From: SHLJ01 sp041618535
GTDB lineage: Bacteria > Bacteroidota > Bacteroidia > Flavobacteriales > Flavobacteriaceae
Reading direction: 5' to 3'
Assembly (NCBI GenBank): GCA_041618535.1
Contig: JBFKFP010000030.1
Span: 1-23,078, forward strand
DNA: 23,078 nucleotides
Positions 5,728 to 14,443 of this stretch are shown here, piece after piece. The notes beneath the pieces were generated by a model, which ran no database searches, was not told where the DNA came from, and was given only the letters and a program-made list of their open reading frames with translations. The translations under genes were made by a program, and so were the position numbers. Within the stretch, counting starts at the first letter, position 1, and each line of letters starts with the position of its first letter.

Positions 5728-8652
5728 ATGAAAAGATTAATCAATCCGCATAGAATTTTGCTTTTGGCGGCTATAAGCCTCGGATTGAGCCATGTTAACT
5801 GGGCTCAATCACTTACCGAACACGAAATTCGCGAACGCATTCTCCAATATAAATCCGATCCTCGTGGCCCCTATAAAGATATCAGGTGGTTCTGTAAGGA
5901 CGGAAGTATACGTCAACCAAAAGATCCGTGCCCGGAGGCAATTGGCCCCGGTGTTCAGCATGCGCGGTACAAGGATGAGGTGGTTAAACTTGCTGATGAG
6001 AATCATATTTACCTGGGTCAGATCCTAACGGCCACCAAGCCGTCTGAACTCTGGAATCAGGAAAACCACTTTTCGCGTTTAAAACAGTATCAGCTGGGCC
6101 GATATCTTCAATCGGTTGATGATGGCTGGATATTGAGGAAAGCTCAATTTTATCGGGGAGCTATCCAGGCGGAAGACGAACAAAGCTGGGGCTTGAATTT
6201 CTACAAGCAACTGCTTAAGAACGACGAGGCCGTAGAAAAACACTTCTTCCTGCTGCGCCAAAGCATGAAAGACATTCCCTATTCGGGCGATGAAAACCTT
6301 GGCCAGCTTATGCGAAGTCAATCCAAGATCATCTCAGATGCATATTTACCATTTATGGATTTAAGGATAAAGATCCATGGATCACCTTCCGAGGCCGACA
6401 TCGAAAAGGTTGTACAGTTCCAGAGATCACAATCTTCCAGGCTTAATGGGGACTTGAACAGGCAACTAAATGAACTGGTTCAAACCATGAGAGCTTATTA
6501 TAAGCCCATAGAGCTGAAAACTCTAATTTCAAAGAGCAAGTTGTGGAGTGATACAACCATAGGTGATAAATTAAAATCCTTCATTAAAACTTATGAAACA
6601 ATTGAATCTCCCGAGGCCTTTATTATCGATGCCTCTGAACTGCTTTTTGACCTCCGAAAGGCAATAGAAGAAGACGCAGGCAATGCTTATAGATTGGAGA
6701 TGCTGGATATATCGCTTAAGATTGAAACCCTGATCTTCAGGATTGCGCCGCAATGGGAGGCATTGGATCTTCACGCCCTGATGAACAAGATTTGTTACCT
6801 CGGCATGGCTAATACAGGCGCGGGCCTTCTGGAATTTCACGAATGGGATGAACTCAATTTCAATCTCGAGGCCTTGAATACGCAGGCGATGTCCCTGGCA
6901 GATCTCAACCGTTTCCTCGAAAATGCCAGGAGCATGGTTGAATGGAGTGTTGCCATGGTCAAAGCTTATTACCAGGAGGAGGTGGATCGTTATGTCAGAT
7001 TCGAGCCCCTGGCCTATGGGTTTATTGACGATCGTATCAGGAGTTCAATATTGCTTTACCTGGGAAGAATGGTTGGAGATTTGGGAGATATTATCGCAAG
7101 AGAAGATGCCCTTGTGAACAAGGTTTTCCAGCTGACTAACCAAAGTAGTTTTCGTGGCCTGAATCCCGGTTATGCCATGGGAGAACTGGTAGTAATAGAT
7201 GGCTATGTGGAAGAACTCGCAGTAGATTCCGATAAGATCTATGTTTTTCAAAAACCACCGTCAGATCTTAAACCTGTGGCCGGGATTGCAACCGTTTCGG
7301 AAGGCAACCTGGTTTCACATGTGCAATTACTGGCCAGGAACCTGGGAATACCGAATTCAGCTTTATCAGATTCCAACCTGAATGACCTGAAGGCTTATCA
7401 GGGCAGGAAGGTGTTCTATGCGGTCTCCAACAAGGGAAATGTCATCATGAAACTCGCAGATGAAATGAACGAAGATGAACGAAAGTTGTTCGAGAAGAAA
7501 GAAAGAAGTGAAGACCGGATATCAGTTCCGGTTGGCGAGATCCGTTTATCGGAAACGGCGGTTCTTAACATGAGGGATGTGGATGCAAGGGACTCGGGGA
7601 AATCTTGCGGTCCGAAGGCTGCCAACCTGGGACAATTGAAGAAAATGTTCCCCGAAAATGTAGTGGAGGGGTTGGTGATTCCTTTCGGTATTTTTAAAAA
7701 GCATATGGACTTGCCAATGCCCGGTTATGATGGAAGTTATTGGGATTTCTTAAACGCCATGTTCAAGGAAGCAGATAAGATGCGTTCTGAGGCAAAAGCA
7801 GAGAAAGAGGTTGAGGCCTTTCAACTGGAAAAACTGGAAATTCTCAGAAATGCGATCAAAAACATCACTTTGGATCCATCATTTACTTCTGAATTCAGCA
7901 GTGCGTTCAACTCTGTTTTTGGACAACCCCTGGGTGAGGTCCCCGTTTTCCTGAGAAGTGACACCAATATGGAAGATCTAAAGGATTTTACTGGAGCCGG
8001 ATTGAACCTGACACTTTTCAATGTGGTGAATGAAGTAAAAATCTGGCAGGGCATCAAAGATGTCTGGGCATCGCCTTACACAGAAAGATCCTTTAAATGG
8101 CGCCAGAAATATTTGCTGAATCCGGAGAATGTTTTCCCTTCCATTTTGGTCATACCCAGCGTGGATGTAGATTACTCGGGTGTTCTGATTACCAAGGGAA
8201 TTACTTCAGGTGATGACGAGGACCTCACGGTGGCTTTTAGCCGTGGCGCCGGAGGGGCCGTAGATGGCCAGCTGGCCGAATCTTTGCTCTTATACAACAG
8301 AGGAGGCTATCGCTATTTATCACCCGCCAGGGACTTCGATTACAATCGATTACCGGAAAGCGGCGGAACAAAGAAGGAGTATGCTTCTTTTGAAAGTCCT
8401 ATTCTGAATCCGGGGAATATAAATGATATACGCATGATGGCGCGTTCAATAGAGAAGAAGATGAGCGAGGAAGTTCATCCTGATTATGAAGGAGCCTACG
8501 ATGTGGAACTCGGTTTTAAAAATGATAAACTTTGGCTTTTCCAGATCCGCCCCTTTGTTGAGAATAAGCGTGCCATAGGTTCCGAATACCTGGAATCTAT
8601 TACACCTAAGGTAGATCCGAAGAAAATGATCAAACTCGATACAAAAATTTAA
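5728..8652 (+). CDS. Exported PEP-synthase/GWD-like dikinase protein (phosphohistidine plus ATP-binding domains)
   Basis: 974 residues from the ATG at 5728, which starts a signal peptide ending near NWAQS (residues 24-28). Residues about 30-470 are a mostly helical region I cannot assign, with a close Cys pair (Cys56, Cys68). Residues about 480-580 form a PEP-utilising swivelling domain: EGNLVSHVQLLARNLGIPN carries the phosphorylatable His531. Residues about 620-945 are a PPDK_N-type ATP-binding domain, with CGPKAANLG (Lys630), VFLRSDTNMEDL (Arg743), SGVLITKG, and a final LWLFQIRP (Gln939, Arg941). The usual GLGE motif reads GAGG, losing its glutamate. The order His domain then ATP domain is that of plant glucan water dikinases and the reverse of PEP synthase. 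Export is unexpected for an ATP user. It forms an operon with the serine hydrolase 10 bases downstream. The domain calls are strong; substrate and activity are unknown. Confidence 0.8.
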   Translation: MKRLINPHRILLLAAISLGLSHVNWAQSLTEHEIRERILQYKSDPRGPYKDIRWFCKDGSIRQPKDPCPEAIGPGVQHARYKDEVVKLADENHIYLGQILTATKPSELWNQENHFSRLKQYQLGRYLQSVDDGWILRKAQFYRGAIQAEDEQSWGLNFYKQLLKNDEAVEKHFFLLRQSMKDIPYSGDENLGQLMRSQSKIISDAYLPFMDLRIKIHGSPSEADIEKVVQFQRSQSSRLNGDLNRQLNELVQTMRAYYKPIELKTLISKSKLWSDTTIGDKLKSFIKTYETIESPEAFIIDASELLFDLRKAIEEDAGNAYRLEMLDISLKIETLIFRIAPQWEALDLHALMNKICYLGMANTGAGLLEFHEWDELNFNLEALNTQAMSLADLNRFLENARSMVEWSVAMVKAYYQEEVDRYVRFEPLAYGFIDDRIRSSILLYLGRMVGDLGDIIAREDALVNKVFQLTNQSSFRGLNPGYAMGELVVIDGYVEELAVDSDKIYVFQKPPSDLKPVAGIATVSEGNLVSHVQLLARNLGIPNSALSDSNLNDLKAYQGRKVFYAVSNKGNVIMKLADEMNEDERKLFEKKERSEDRISVPVGEIRLSETAVLNMRDVDARDSGKSCGPKAANLGQLKKMFPENVVEGLVIPFGIFKKHMDLPMPGYDGSYWDFLNAMFKEADKMRSEAKAEKEVEAFQLEKLEILRNAIKNITLDPSFTSEFSSAFNSVFGQPLGEVPVFLRSDTNMEDLKDFTGAGLNLTLFNVVNEVKIWQGIKDVWASPYTERSFKWRQKYLLNPENVFPSILVIPSVDVDYSGVLITKGITSGDDEDLTVAFSRGAGGAVDGQLAESLLLYNRGGYRYLSPARDFDYNRLPESGGTKKEYASFESPILNPGNINDIRMMARSIEKKMSEEVHPDYEGAYDVELGFKNDKLWLFQIRPFVENKRAIGSEYLESITPKVDPKKMIKLDTKI

Positions 8653-8662
8653 ACTCAGTACT

Positions 8663-9910
8663 ATGAAAGCCTATATAATCGGTTTTTTGTGCCTATTCTT
8701 ACTTTCAGTGAATTACTACCCCATAGACGGTTATGAATATAGCGGGATCAAGCGACTTAAGCGTCTTGAAATGATTAATACGGGGGAGATTTCGGACGGG
8801 ACTAAAATACCATCCGGAGCGCTCAAATCACTTTCAGATATCAAACTGCTTCTCAAGGACAGAAAGAATATCCGGCTCGATGATTTTTTTAAGAGCGATG
8901 AATTTCTTCAACAACGGATAAATGGGATGTTCAGGGGCCTCGACAGAAGCTATTCACTTGCCCTCCTGGATATTTCCGATCCGGACAGCATACGGTATGC
9001 ACACCGGAATGAAAACCTGGGATACCAGCCGGGAAGTGTCGGTAAAATTGCTGTCCTGGTAGCCTTGTTCGATCAGTTGAACAAGATCTATCCAGACTCT
9101 TACGAAAAACGGGTTGAACTATTGAAAACGAGAGAGGTAAAGGCCGGACAGTGGGGGCTCACCGATGAGCACACTGTTCCCATCTTCAATATTGAGACTA
9201 AAAAACTGGTAAAACGGCAGGTGATCGCAAGTGATGTTTTCAGCCTTTTTGAATGGGCAGACCATATGATGTCTGTAAGCAATAACGGGGCGGCCAGTAT
9301 CGTATGGCGGGAGGCTCTCTTAATGCATGCCTTCAGGGAAAAATATCCGTCTCTCAGCCAGGAGGATGCAGATGCCTATTTTAAAAATACACCTCGCTCA
9401 GAACTTACCAATCTTGCCAACGATGTAGTTAACCTGCCCCTGCGGGAATTGGGAATTGGGCACGATGAATGGCGATTGGGGAGTTTCTTTACCAGAGGGG
9501 CTAACAATTATGTCGGGGATAAAGGAGGAAGTACAGGAACACCACTGGGCCTAATGAAGTTCCTTATTCAGCTGGAACAGGGGAAAGTAATAGATGAAGC
9601 CTCGAGCCTTGAAATGAAGCGCCTTATGTATATGACAGACCGAAGAATTCGATACGCCCAGGCGGCAGCCCTTAAGGATGCGGCGGTTTATTTTAAATCG
9701 GGTAGCCTGTATAAATGCGACAGGGTCAAAGACCCGAATTGTGGGAAATATAAGGGGAATGTCTTTAATTATATGAACTCAGTGGCAATAGTTGAGCATC
9801 CTGATAATTGCAATTACATCGTCGTTCTTATGAGCAACGTCCTGGGGAAGAACTCCGCATCCGACCATATGAGCCTGGCCCTGAGCATTGATAAATTCAT
9901 ACGAAATTAA
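8663..9910 (+). CDS. Exported class A beta-lactamase-fold serine hydrolase
   Basis: 415 residues, starting 10 bases after the dikinase-like gene, so co-transcribed. The N-terminus (MKAYIIGFLCLFLLSV) is an export signal. The penicillin-recognising-enzyme motifs appear in order: SVGK with nucleophile Ser125 and Lys128, SNN at 206-208, and KSG at 345-347. About 90 residues precede the catalytic domain. An insertion after KSG carries Cys352 and Cys360, which may form a disulphide. Length exceeds that of a typical class A beta-lactamase (about 290). It shares an ALLDISDPDSIRYAHRNEN-like block with the paralogue at 12822-13730 (VDLKNPESVRYAGINEN). A role on peptidoglycan-related or other amide or ester substrates is more likely than antibiotic resistance, though this cannot be decided from sequence. 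It ends inside the stop of the convergent transporter gene. Confidence 0.8.
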   Translation: MKAYIIGFLCLFLLSVNYYPIDGYEYSGIKRLKRLEMINTGEISDGTKIPSGALKSLSDIKLLLKDRKNIRLDDFFKSDEFLQQRINGMFRGLDRSYSLALLDISDPDSIRYAHRNENLGYQPGSVGKIAVLVALFDQLNKIYPDSYEKRVELLKTREVKAGQWGLTDEHTVPIFNIETKKLVKRQVIASDVFSLFEWADHMMSVSNNGAASIVWREALLMHAFREKYPSLSQEDADAYFKNTPRSELTNLANDVVNLPLRELGIGHDEWRLGSFFTRGANNYVGDKGGSTGTPLGLMKFLIQLEQGKVIDEASSLEMKRLMYMTDRRIRYAQAAALKDAAVYFKSGSLYKCDRVKDPNCGKYKGNVFNYMNSVAIVEHPDNCNYIVVLMSNVLGKNSASDHMSLALSIDKFIRN

Positions 9911-12720
9911 GGCACGAATTTGAGAATTTCACTGGCCTTTTGCCTTATTCGCTTATCCGAGTCTTCAATGGCTACCATCAGAACGTCCTGAAAATCATTA
10001 TTATCCATTGTACCTATAAGATGGAGAACGGCCATTTTCAGCTTAAAATCTTTTCGTTTAAAGATCAGATGAAAACTTTCTATTTCACTCAAAGGGTTGG
10101 TTATGACCTTTTGAAGCCTGTCTGCAGTATTCGGTTCAGATATTATAGATTCTGTTAACGGGATCAGTTCCTTTTTGAGATGCTTATCCAGTATATTATC
10201 GAGGAATTCCAGGGCATGAACACGTTGCTCTTCCTTTCCCTTTTTAATTGAATCGAATATGGGATCTACATCATCTGGCGGATATTTAAGGCCAAGAAAC
10301 CTGAAAATACGCTCTAACTGTCTGTCCAGCCGGTTTTCAAGAAGGTTAATCAATCCTACGCGGGCTTTTTGTTGAAGCGCACTCACCGTTTTAATTGAGT
10401 TCATTTTAAACTGAATGATTATCTGGGCGTGCATCACAGATAAAGTGGTCTGGTAAAGCTGGCACTCGTCCAGGATCTGATCTATTATAAATCGGTCAGA
10501 AATAAGTAGATGCTTGTGTTTCCATTTCAATCTCTTTAATGCCTCTATGGCTTCTACTTTTATCTGATGTTCTGTATTCCTGGTGAGGGACATAAGGGCA
10601 TCAACTGCTCTTTGAGATGCAAATCTCTCAATGACCAAAACCGTAAACTTTGAATCCTGATGATCGATTATTTCAGATTTCACCTTATGAACAAGGATGT
10701 CGATTATTGGCTCACCGTAACGAAATAAGGCATCAGCTGCTGCAGAACGGTGATCTTTCCATGACAGGAGATCGATTAGCGGATCGATAAACTGAGGTTC
10801 AAGGGTAAGACCAGCGCTTTTGATAGCAGTTTTGATGAGATCAGGCTCATCCGTTTTGTTGATAAATGAGTGAATGAGGTGATAGAATGGATTTACACGA
10901 GCATGTCCGATGGCCAGTAGAACAGCCTCCTGAATATTTGTTTTCTGTTCCTCTTCGTCGTACTGCCCCATTATCTTGAGCGCATGTTCTATATGCTGAT
11001 CAAGATGGTAGCGGTCCTGGAGTTTAATGTTATTTCTTAATTCCTGTGCCAACCCTATAAGAGCTGCGTTTGAAATAGTAATGTCGGAAGAGTTCAGATA
11101 ACGGCTAAATAATTCAACCGGATCCTTTGGATAGTGTTTGAGCAGGTATCGAAACGCTTCGGTGGTAACGTCCTGGTCTTTGTCGTAAACCATCCCTTCA
11201 ATAACAGAACTCAGGTTTTCGTTGTAAAGATAATACAGGTTTTCAATGGCCAGGGCTCTGATACGCGCGGAAGGATGACTCAGCAGTCCTTTTATTCCAT
11301 AGAAGAACCGTTCGTCCTTTACTTCAAGGGTCTTTCTGAGCATGTGCAGAACCTGATTTTCAGTTCCTGTCTTAAAGCATCGCAATACGGTATCCACGAT
11401 TGACGTAACCTTGAAATCTTTTTTGGCCTCCCTTTCTCTTCTTGGCTCCTCAACATGAAGCAAATGTTTGAACGAGATGATGTACGCCTTGCGAAGCCTG
11501 ATTATCAATACTATCCAGACGCTTATGAGCAAAACCACCAATAGGCTTACGAATGTGGAGGAAATATCAAATGCATTTACAAATAATAGCAGGATTATCC
11601 CGGCCATTCCTGTGGCGATACTGTCTACTACAACATCTGTAAATGTTTTTGTCTTTTTTTTGATTTCGATGGGAATGGGAATGGATAATAATTCAGTCGC
11701 TGCTTTGTTTACAGATTGTTTCAAACTGCCGTCTACTACTTTAATCAGTACGATGACCCAAAGTTGTGGGACGAACAACAGCAACAACGATCCTATTAAA
11801 ATCCCCCCGGGAAGCCATAAGAGGGATCGGCCAACCCCGAAGATACCTACCACGCGTTTGGTAAAAAACAATTGTATAAGTAAAGAGATCAGGCTTAGTG
11901 TTGAAAACCAGAATCCGAAGAATGCCGTTAATTCCTCCGGATCTTCAATCGCCCTGGAGGCAAAATCGCTATACTGATAATCTACAAGCTTGGCTACCAG
12001 AACACTTACGCCAATAACAAGAGCTATCAGACTCAGCAACCGGGACTCACGTATAAGCTTGAAAGGGCTTTTTGCTGACGGAATGCTCCTCGATGAAATC
12101 TGAAATCGGTTAAGAGACCTGATCTCGGTCTTCCAGATAAATCGGGTAATTGGTAAACATGCACTTAATACCACAGCCGCCACGAGCAGTAGCATTTCAG
12201 AATCGATTATGGTTGTCAGCAATGAAGCCAGGTATCCACCAAAAATCCCCCCGGCTATGGCCCCGGCACCTATAAATCCGAATACCCGTTTAGCTTCCCT
12301 GGCATTATACACCAGGTTAGCCAGAATCCAGAATTGAGATGCCGTCAACAATCCAAATATGGCCACCCATACATAAGGAACATACAGCCAGTATCCATGT
12401 GCGAGTTCAAAGTGCAATGCAAATCCGAATAATATCAGAGACAGCACCGAGATCACAATTGTAGCCTCAATAATGCGATTGAACTTATGGCGTTCAAGCA
12501 TCTGGTTGTAATAGTAGGAGCCCAACACGGCAAAAAGGGCTGTAAGCAAATAACCTAATGGTAAAGCATCGGAGGTTAGTTCGGAAAGAAATAAGGAATT
12601 AACCGTGGGTTTAACGATTAGCAGAGTAGTGATGAGCAGGAATATGTTGAGCTGAAGTAACAGCGATCTCCTGACTTCATCCTCCTCCAAATCAAAAACC
12701 TTGGCAATAATCTTTTTCAT
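9907..12720 (-). CDS. NTT (ATP/ADP translocase)-like membrane transporter fused to HEAT repeats
   Basis: 937 residues. Residues about 20-407 contain 11-12 hydrophobic helices. The N-terminal block (RRSLLLQLNIFLLITTLLIVKP, then GYLLTALFAVLGSYYY) and GFIGAGAIAGGIFGG near 147-161 resemble the nucleotide transporter (NTT/Tlc) branch of the major facilitator superfamily, as used by chlamydiae, rickettsiae and plastids. Residues about 445-937 are a run of helical HEAT-like repeats (for example SHPSARIRALAIENL near 480, and the last one DSDKRIRQKASEILKF). NTT-HEAT fusions are, to my knowledge, present in free-living bacteria with undefined roles. The gene converges with the dikinase-like operon, the two stops overlapping in TTAA (9907-9910), and it lies downstream of a serine hydrolase paralogue with a 101-base gap. 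Nucleotide specificity cannot be read here. The transporter-fold call is good and the NTT call probable. Confidence 0.75.
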   Translation of the reverse strand: MKKIIAKVFDLEEDEVRRSLLLQLNIFLLITTLLIVKPTVNSLFLSELTSDALPLGYLLTALFAVLGSYYYNQMLERHKFNRIIEATIVISVLSLILFGFALHFELAHGYWLYVPYVWVAIFGLLTASQFWILANLVYNAREAKRVFGFIGAGAIAGGIFGGYLASLLTTIIDSEMLLLVAAVVLSACLPITRFIWKTEIRSLNRFQISSRSIPSAKSPFKLIRESRLLSLIALVIGVSVLVAKLVDYQYSDFASRAIEDPEELTAFFGFWFSTLSLISLLIQLFFTKRVVGIFGVGRSLLWLPGGILIGSLLLLFVPQLWVIVLIKVVDGSLKQSVNKAATELLSIPIPIEIKKKTKTFTDVVVDSIATGMAGIILLLFVNAFDISSTFVSLLVVLLISVWIVLIIRLRKAYIISFKHLLHVEEPRREREAKKDFKVTSIVDTVLRCFKTGTENQVLHMLRKTLEVKDERFFYGIKGLLSHPSARIRALAIENLYYLYNENLSSVIEGMVYDKDQDVTTEAFRYLLKHYPKDPVELFSRYLNSSDITISNAALIGLAQELRNNIKLQDRYHLDQHIEHALKIMGQYDEEEQKTNIQEAVLLAIGHARVNPFYHLIHSFINKTDEPDLIKTAIKSAGLTLEPQFIDPLIDLLSWKDHRSAAADALFRYGEPIIDILVHKVKSEIIDHQDSKFTVLVIERFASQRAVDALMSLTRNTEHQIKVEAIEALKRLKWKHKHLLISDRFIIDQILDECQLYQTTLSVMHAQIIIQFKMNSIKTVSALQQKARVGLINLLENRLDRQLERIFRFLGLKYPPDDVDPIFDSIKKGKEEQRVHALEFLDNILDKHLKKELIPLTESIISEPNTADRLQKVITNPLSEIESFHLIFKRKDFKLKMAVLHLIGTMDNNDFQDVLMVAIEDSDKRIRQKASEILKFVP

Positions 12721-12821
12721 TGATGAATCATGGATGCCTTTGAAATCAAATTACAAAGAATTACTTTGGAAATCCGGATTTTTTTATGCTGAAACGAAAA
12801 TAGAAAATCCAATTCTAAAAT

Positions 12822-13730
12822 TTAAATTCTCAAGACCGCCTCTACCGGTTTAACGAGGTTTCTCATGATCTGTTCACCTGAAGGGTCATCAACAAGAGCT
12901 ACAAGGATATAACGTCTTTTCGGATCTTTCCCCCATACCAGAACAGAATCGGAATGGTACGTTTTCCATGATCCGGACTTCCTGAAAACCCTTGCACCGG
13001 GAGCGATCTGGCTCAGGGAATTCACAAATTTATGCTTTAAAGCAGGCGCTTCCATGATCTGTAACATCTGCCGGGATCTTTCCCTGCTAACCAGTTTCCC
13101 GTAACACAGCATATAGTAGAAACGGCAAACCTGGGAAGCCGTTGCTGCATGGCTCAGGTTTTTCAGCGGTTCACGGTTGGTGGCACCACCACGTCCATAA
13201 CGCTTACCTACCCATAATCCCCCTCCGAATTCCTCATCGTATAATCCATACCTGGGATCCAGCATTACCGATTCGATCTTTTCCATGCCAAGTCTGTCGA
13301 TCATACGAGTGGTAGCGGGGTTATTTGATTTACTTATCATCAGTTTCATATCAGACCTGATCTCGGCCGTCTCCTTAAGTTCCTTTTTTTCAAAAGCATC
13401 CATAGCGGATAGCAGGACTGCTATTTTAGGAAGGCTTGCTGCATACATCATGTGGTTTTCATTAATCCCGGCATACCGCACTGATTCCGGGTTTTTCAAG
13501 TCAACGATCCCGACGGCCATGCGTTTTGACCTGATCAGGCTTTTCCATTTAGGATTTTTATTCAGCTCATTTAACAAATCCTTGTAAAGCGTGGAATCAA
13601 CCTGGCTTCTCAACGGCTTAAGCTCCTTGATTTCCGGAAACGGTAAGGCTGCCTGGGCTTGAATTTCAGTGATCGGGCCAAGGACAAGGGACAAGATCAT
13701 GCAAAAAATATATGGTTGTAAAATCTTCAT
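12822..13730 (-). CDS. Exported class A beta-lactamase-fold serine hydrolase, paralogue of the gene at 8663
   Basis: 302 residues, beginning at the ATG at 13730 with a signal peptide cleaved near IQAQAA (residues 23-28). Motifs in order: SLPK (Ser99, Lys102), SNN (135-137) and KSG (251-253). A glycine-rich stretch (FGGGLWVGKRYGRGGATNR) lies around residues 168-187. Overall length is close to that of class A beta-lactamases, but the conserved Glu of their omega loop is not evident to me, so beta-lactam hydrolysis is doubtful. The block before the nucleophile matches the paralogue on the opposite strand. It precedes the NTT-HEAT gene by 101 bases on the same strand, with no clear terminator between, so read-through is possible. 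Confidence 0.8.
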   Translation of the reverse strand: MKILQPYIFCMILSLVLGPITEIQAQAALPFPEIKELKPLRSQVDSTLYKDLLNELNKNPKWKSLIRSKRMAVGIVDLKNPESVRYAGINENHMMYAASLPKIAVLLSAMDAFEKKELKETAEIRSDMKLMISKSNNPATTRMIDRLGMEKIESVMLDPRYGLYDEEFGGGLWVGKRYGRGGATNREPLKNLSHAATASQVCRFYYMLCYGKLVSRERSRQMLQIMEAPALKHKFVNSLSQIAPGARVFRKSGSWKTYHSDSVLVWGKDPKRRYILVALVDDPSGEQIMRNLVKPVEAVLRI

Positions 13731-14054
13731 GAATTCAAGTTAATTAAAAATAATTCACATATACGTTTAACAGATCAATTTAGATGCCAGAATTTACTCT
13801 AAGAATCTTAAGGTGGCCTGCTTTAGCTAAAATTTTTCAGGTTATCACGCCTGTTTATTAACACTTGCCGTTCAATGAGTGTAAAGAAATGGTACGGTGG
13901 GAAACATGATCATTTCAGGTCTTTAATTGGATTTAATCGGTTTTAAACATAAAAGATCAAATGGTCAATGATTTAATTCCCTATTTTGCATAGCGGAGTT
14001 ATAGGCATCAGATCATGCCTTTTTTCTGGTTTATTGAAAAAAATATAAAGTGAG
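13731..14054. other. 324-base gap between divergent genes
   Basis: No convincing reading frame or tRNA is visible. The left part should hold the promoter of the serine hydrolase: TATATGTG, one mismatch from TAnnTTTG, read on the minus strand in the AT-rich stretch at 13755-13765. The right part contains TATTTTG (13983-13989) and a terminator-like hairpin at 14003-14025 ahead of the DoxX-like gene. Nothing else could be assigned. Confidence 0.5.
14003..14025 (+). terminator. Terminator-like hairpin ahead of the DoxX-like gene
   Basis: AGGCAT (14003-14008) pairs with ATGCCT (14015-14020) around a 6-base loop and runs into TTTTTT. No gene ends before it on this strand, and the next gene starts 30 bases later. 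It therefore ends a small transcript or acts as an attenuator in the leader of the next gene. The stem is short (6 bp). Confidence 0.4.
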
Positions 14055-14423
14055 GTGCAAATTATAGAAATTATTATCAAGGTTGCTGTTTCGTTGACAT
14101 TGCTCAATGTCTGGATTCTCAGGGTGAATAAAAGAACGCCTTACAGGGGCGGGTCTGCGGTGAGCATGAAAGAAGAATTCGATGTTTACGGATTACCGGG
14201 TTGGTTTATGTATGTTGTAGGCTTTCTAAAAATAATTTCAGCACTTCTTCTTTTGCTATCGATTTATTTCAAGCAAATCGAATTTCATGTTTCTGTGATG
14301 ATCGCGATTTTAATGCTTGGCGCTCTGGCTATGCATATTAAAATCAAAGATCAGTTTTTTAAGGCACTTCCTTCGGTAATACTATTATTGCTTGTTCTGA
14401 TGATCGCGATGATAAAATCCTGA
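14055..14423 (+). CDS. DoxX-like small membrane protein
   Basis: 122 residues. The start is GTG at 14055, preceded by a purine-rich AAAGTGAG. Four hydrophobic segments are visible near residues 3-22, 50-70, 77-93 and 103-120. Between the first two lies a polar loop with YRGGSAVSMKEEFDVYGLPGW, typical of the DoxX_2 group. The biochemical role is unknown; relatives are often stress-linked. It converges on the lipoprotein gene at 14444 with only 20 bases between the stops and no terminator visible there. Confidence 0.65.
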   Translation: MQIIEIIIKVAVSLTLLNVWILRVNKRTPYRGGSAVSMKEEFDVYGLPGWFMYVVGFLKIISALLLLLSIYFKQIEFHVSVMIAILMLGALAMHIKIKDQFFKALPSVILLLLVLMIAMIKS

Positions 14424-14443
14424 AAATCGGGCAGGATGATCAT

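Noticed and set aside
11468..11977. 169-codon plus-strand frame opposite the transporter
   Set aside because: Antisense shadow of the transmembrane region with no independent signals.
12770..12781. AAATCCGGATTT palindrome followed by T run
   Set aside because: There is no loop for a hairpin, and its T run faces away from the transcript of the minus-strand genes, so it is not called a terminator.
8663..13730. Serine hydrolases as antibiotic-resistance beta-lactamases
   Set aside because: The catalytic motifs fit the fold, but SNN/KSG variants, the extra N-terminal region in one, no evident omega-loop Glu and the genomic setting do not support a resistance call.
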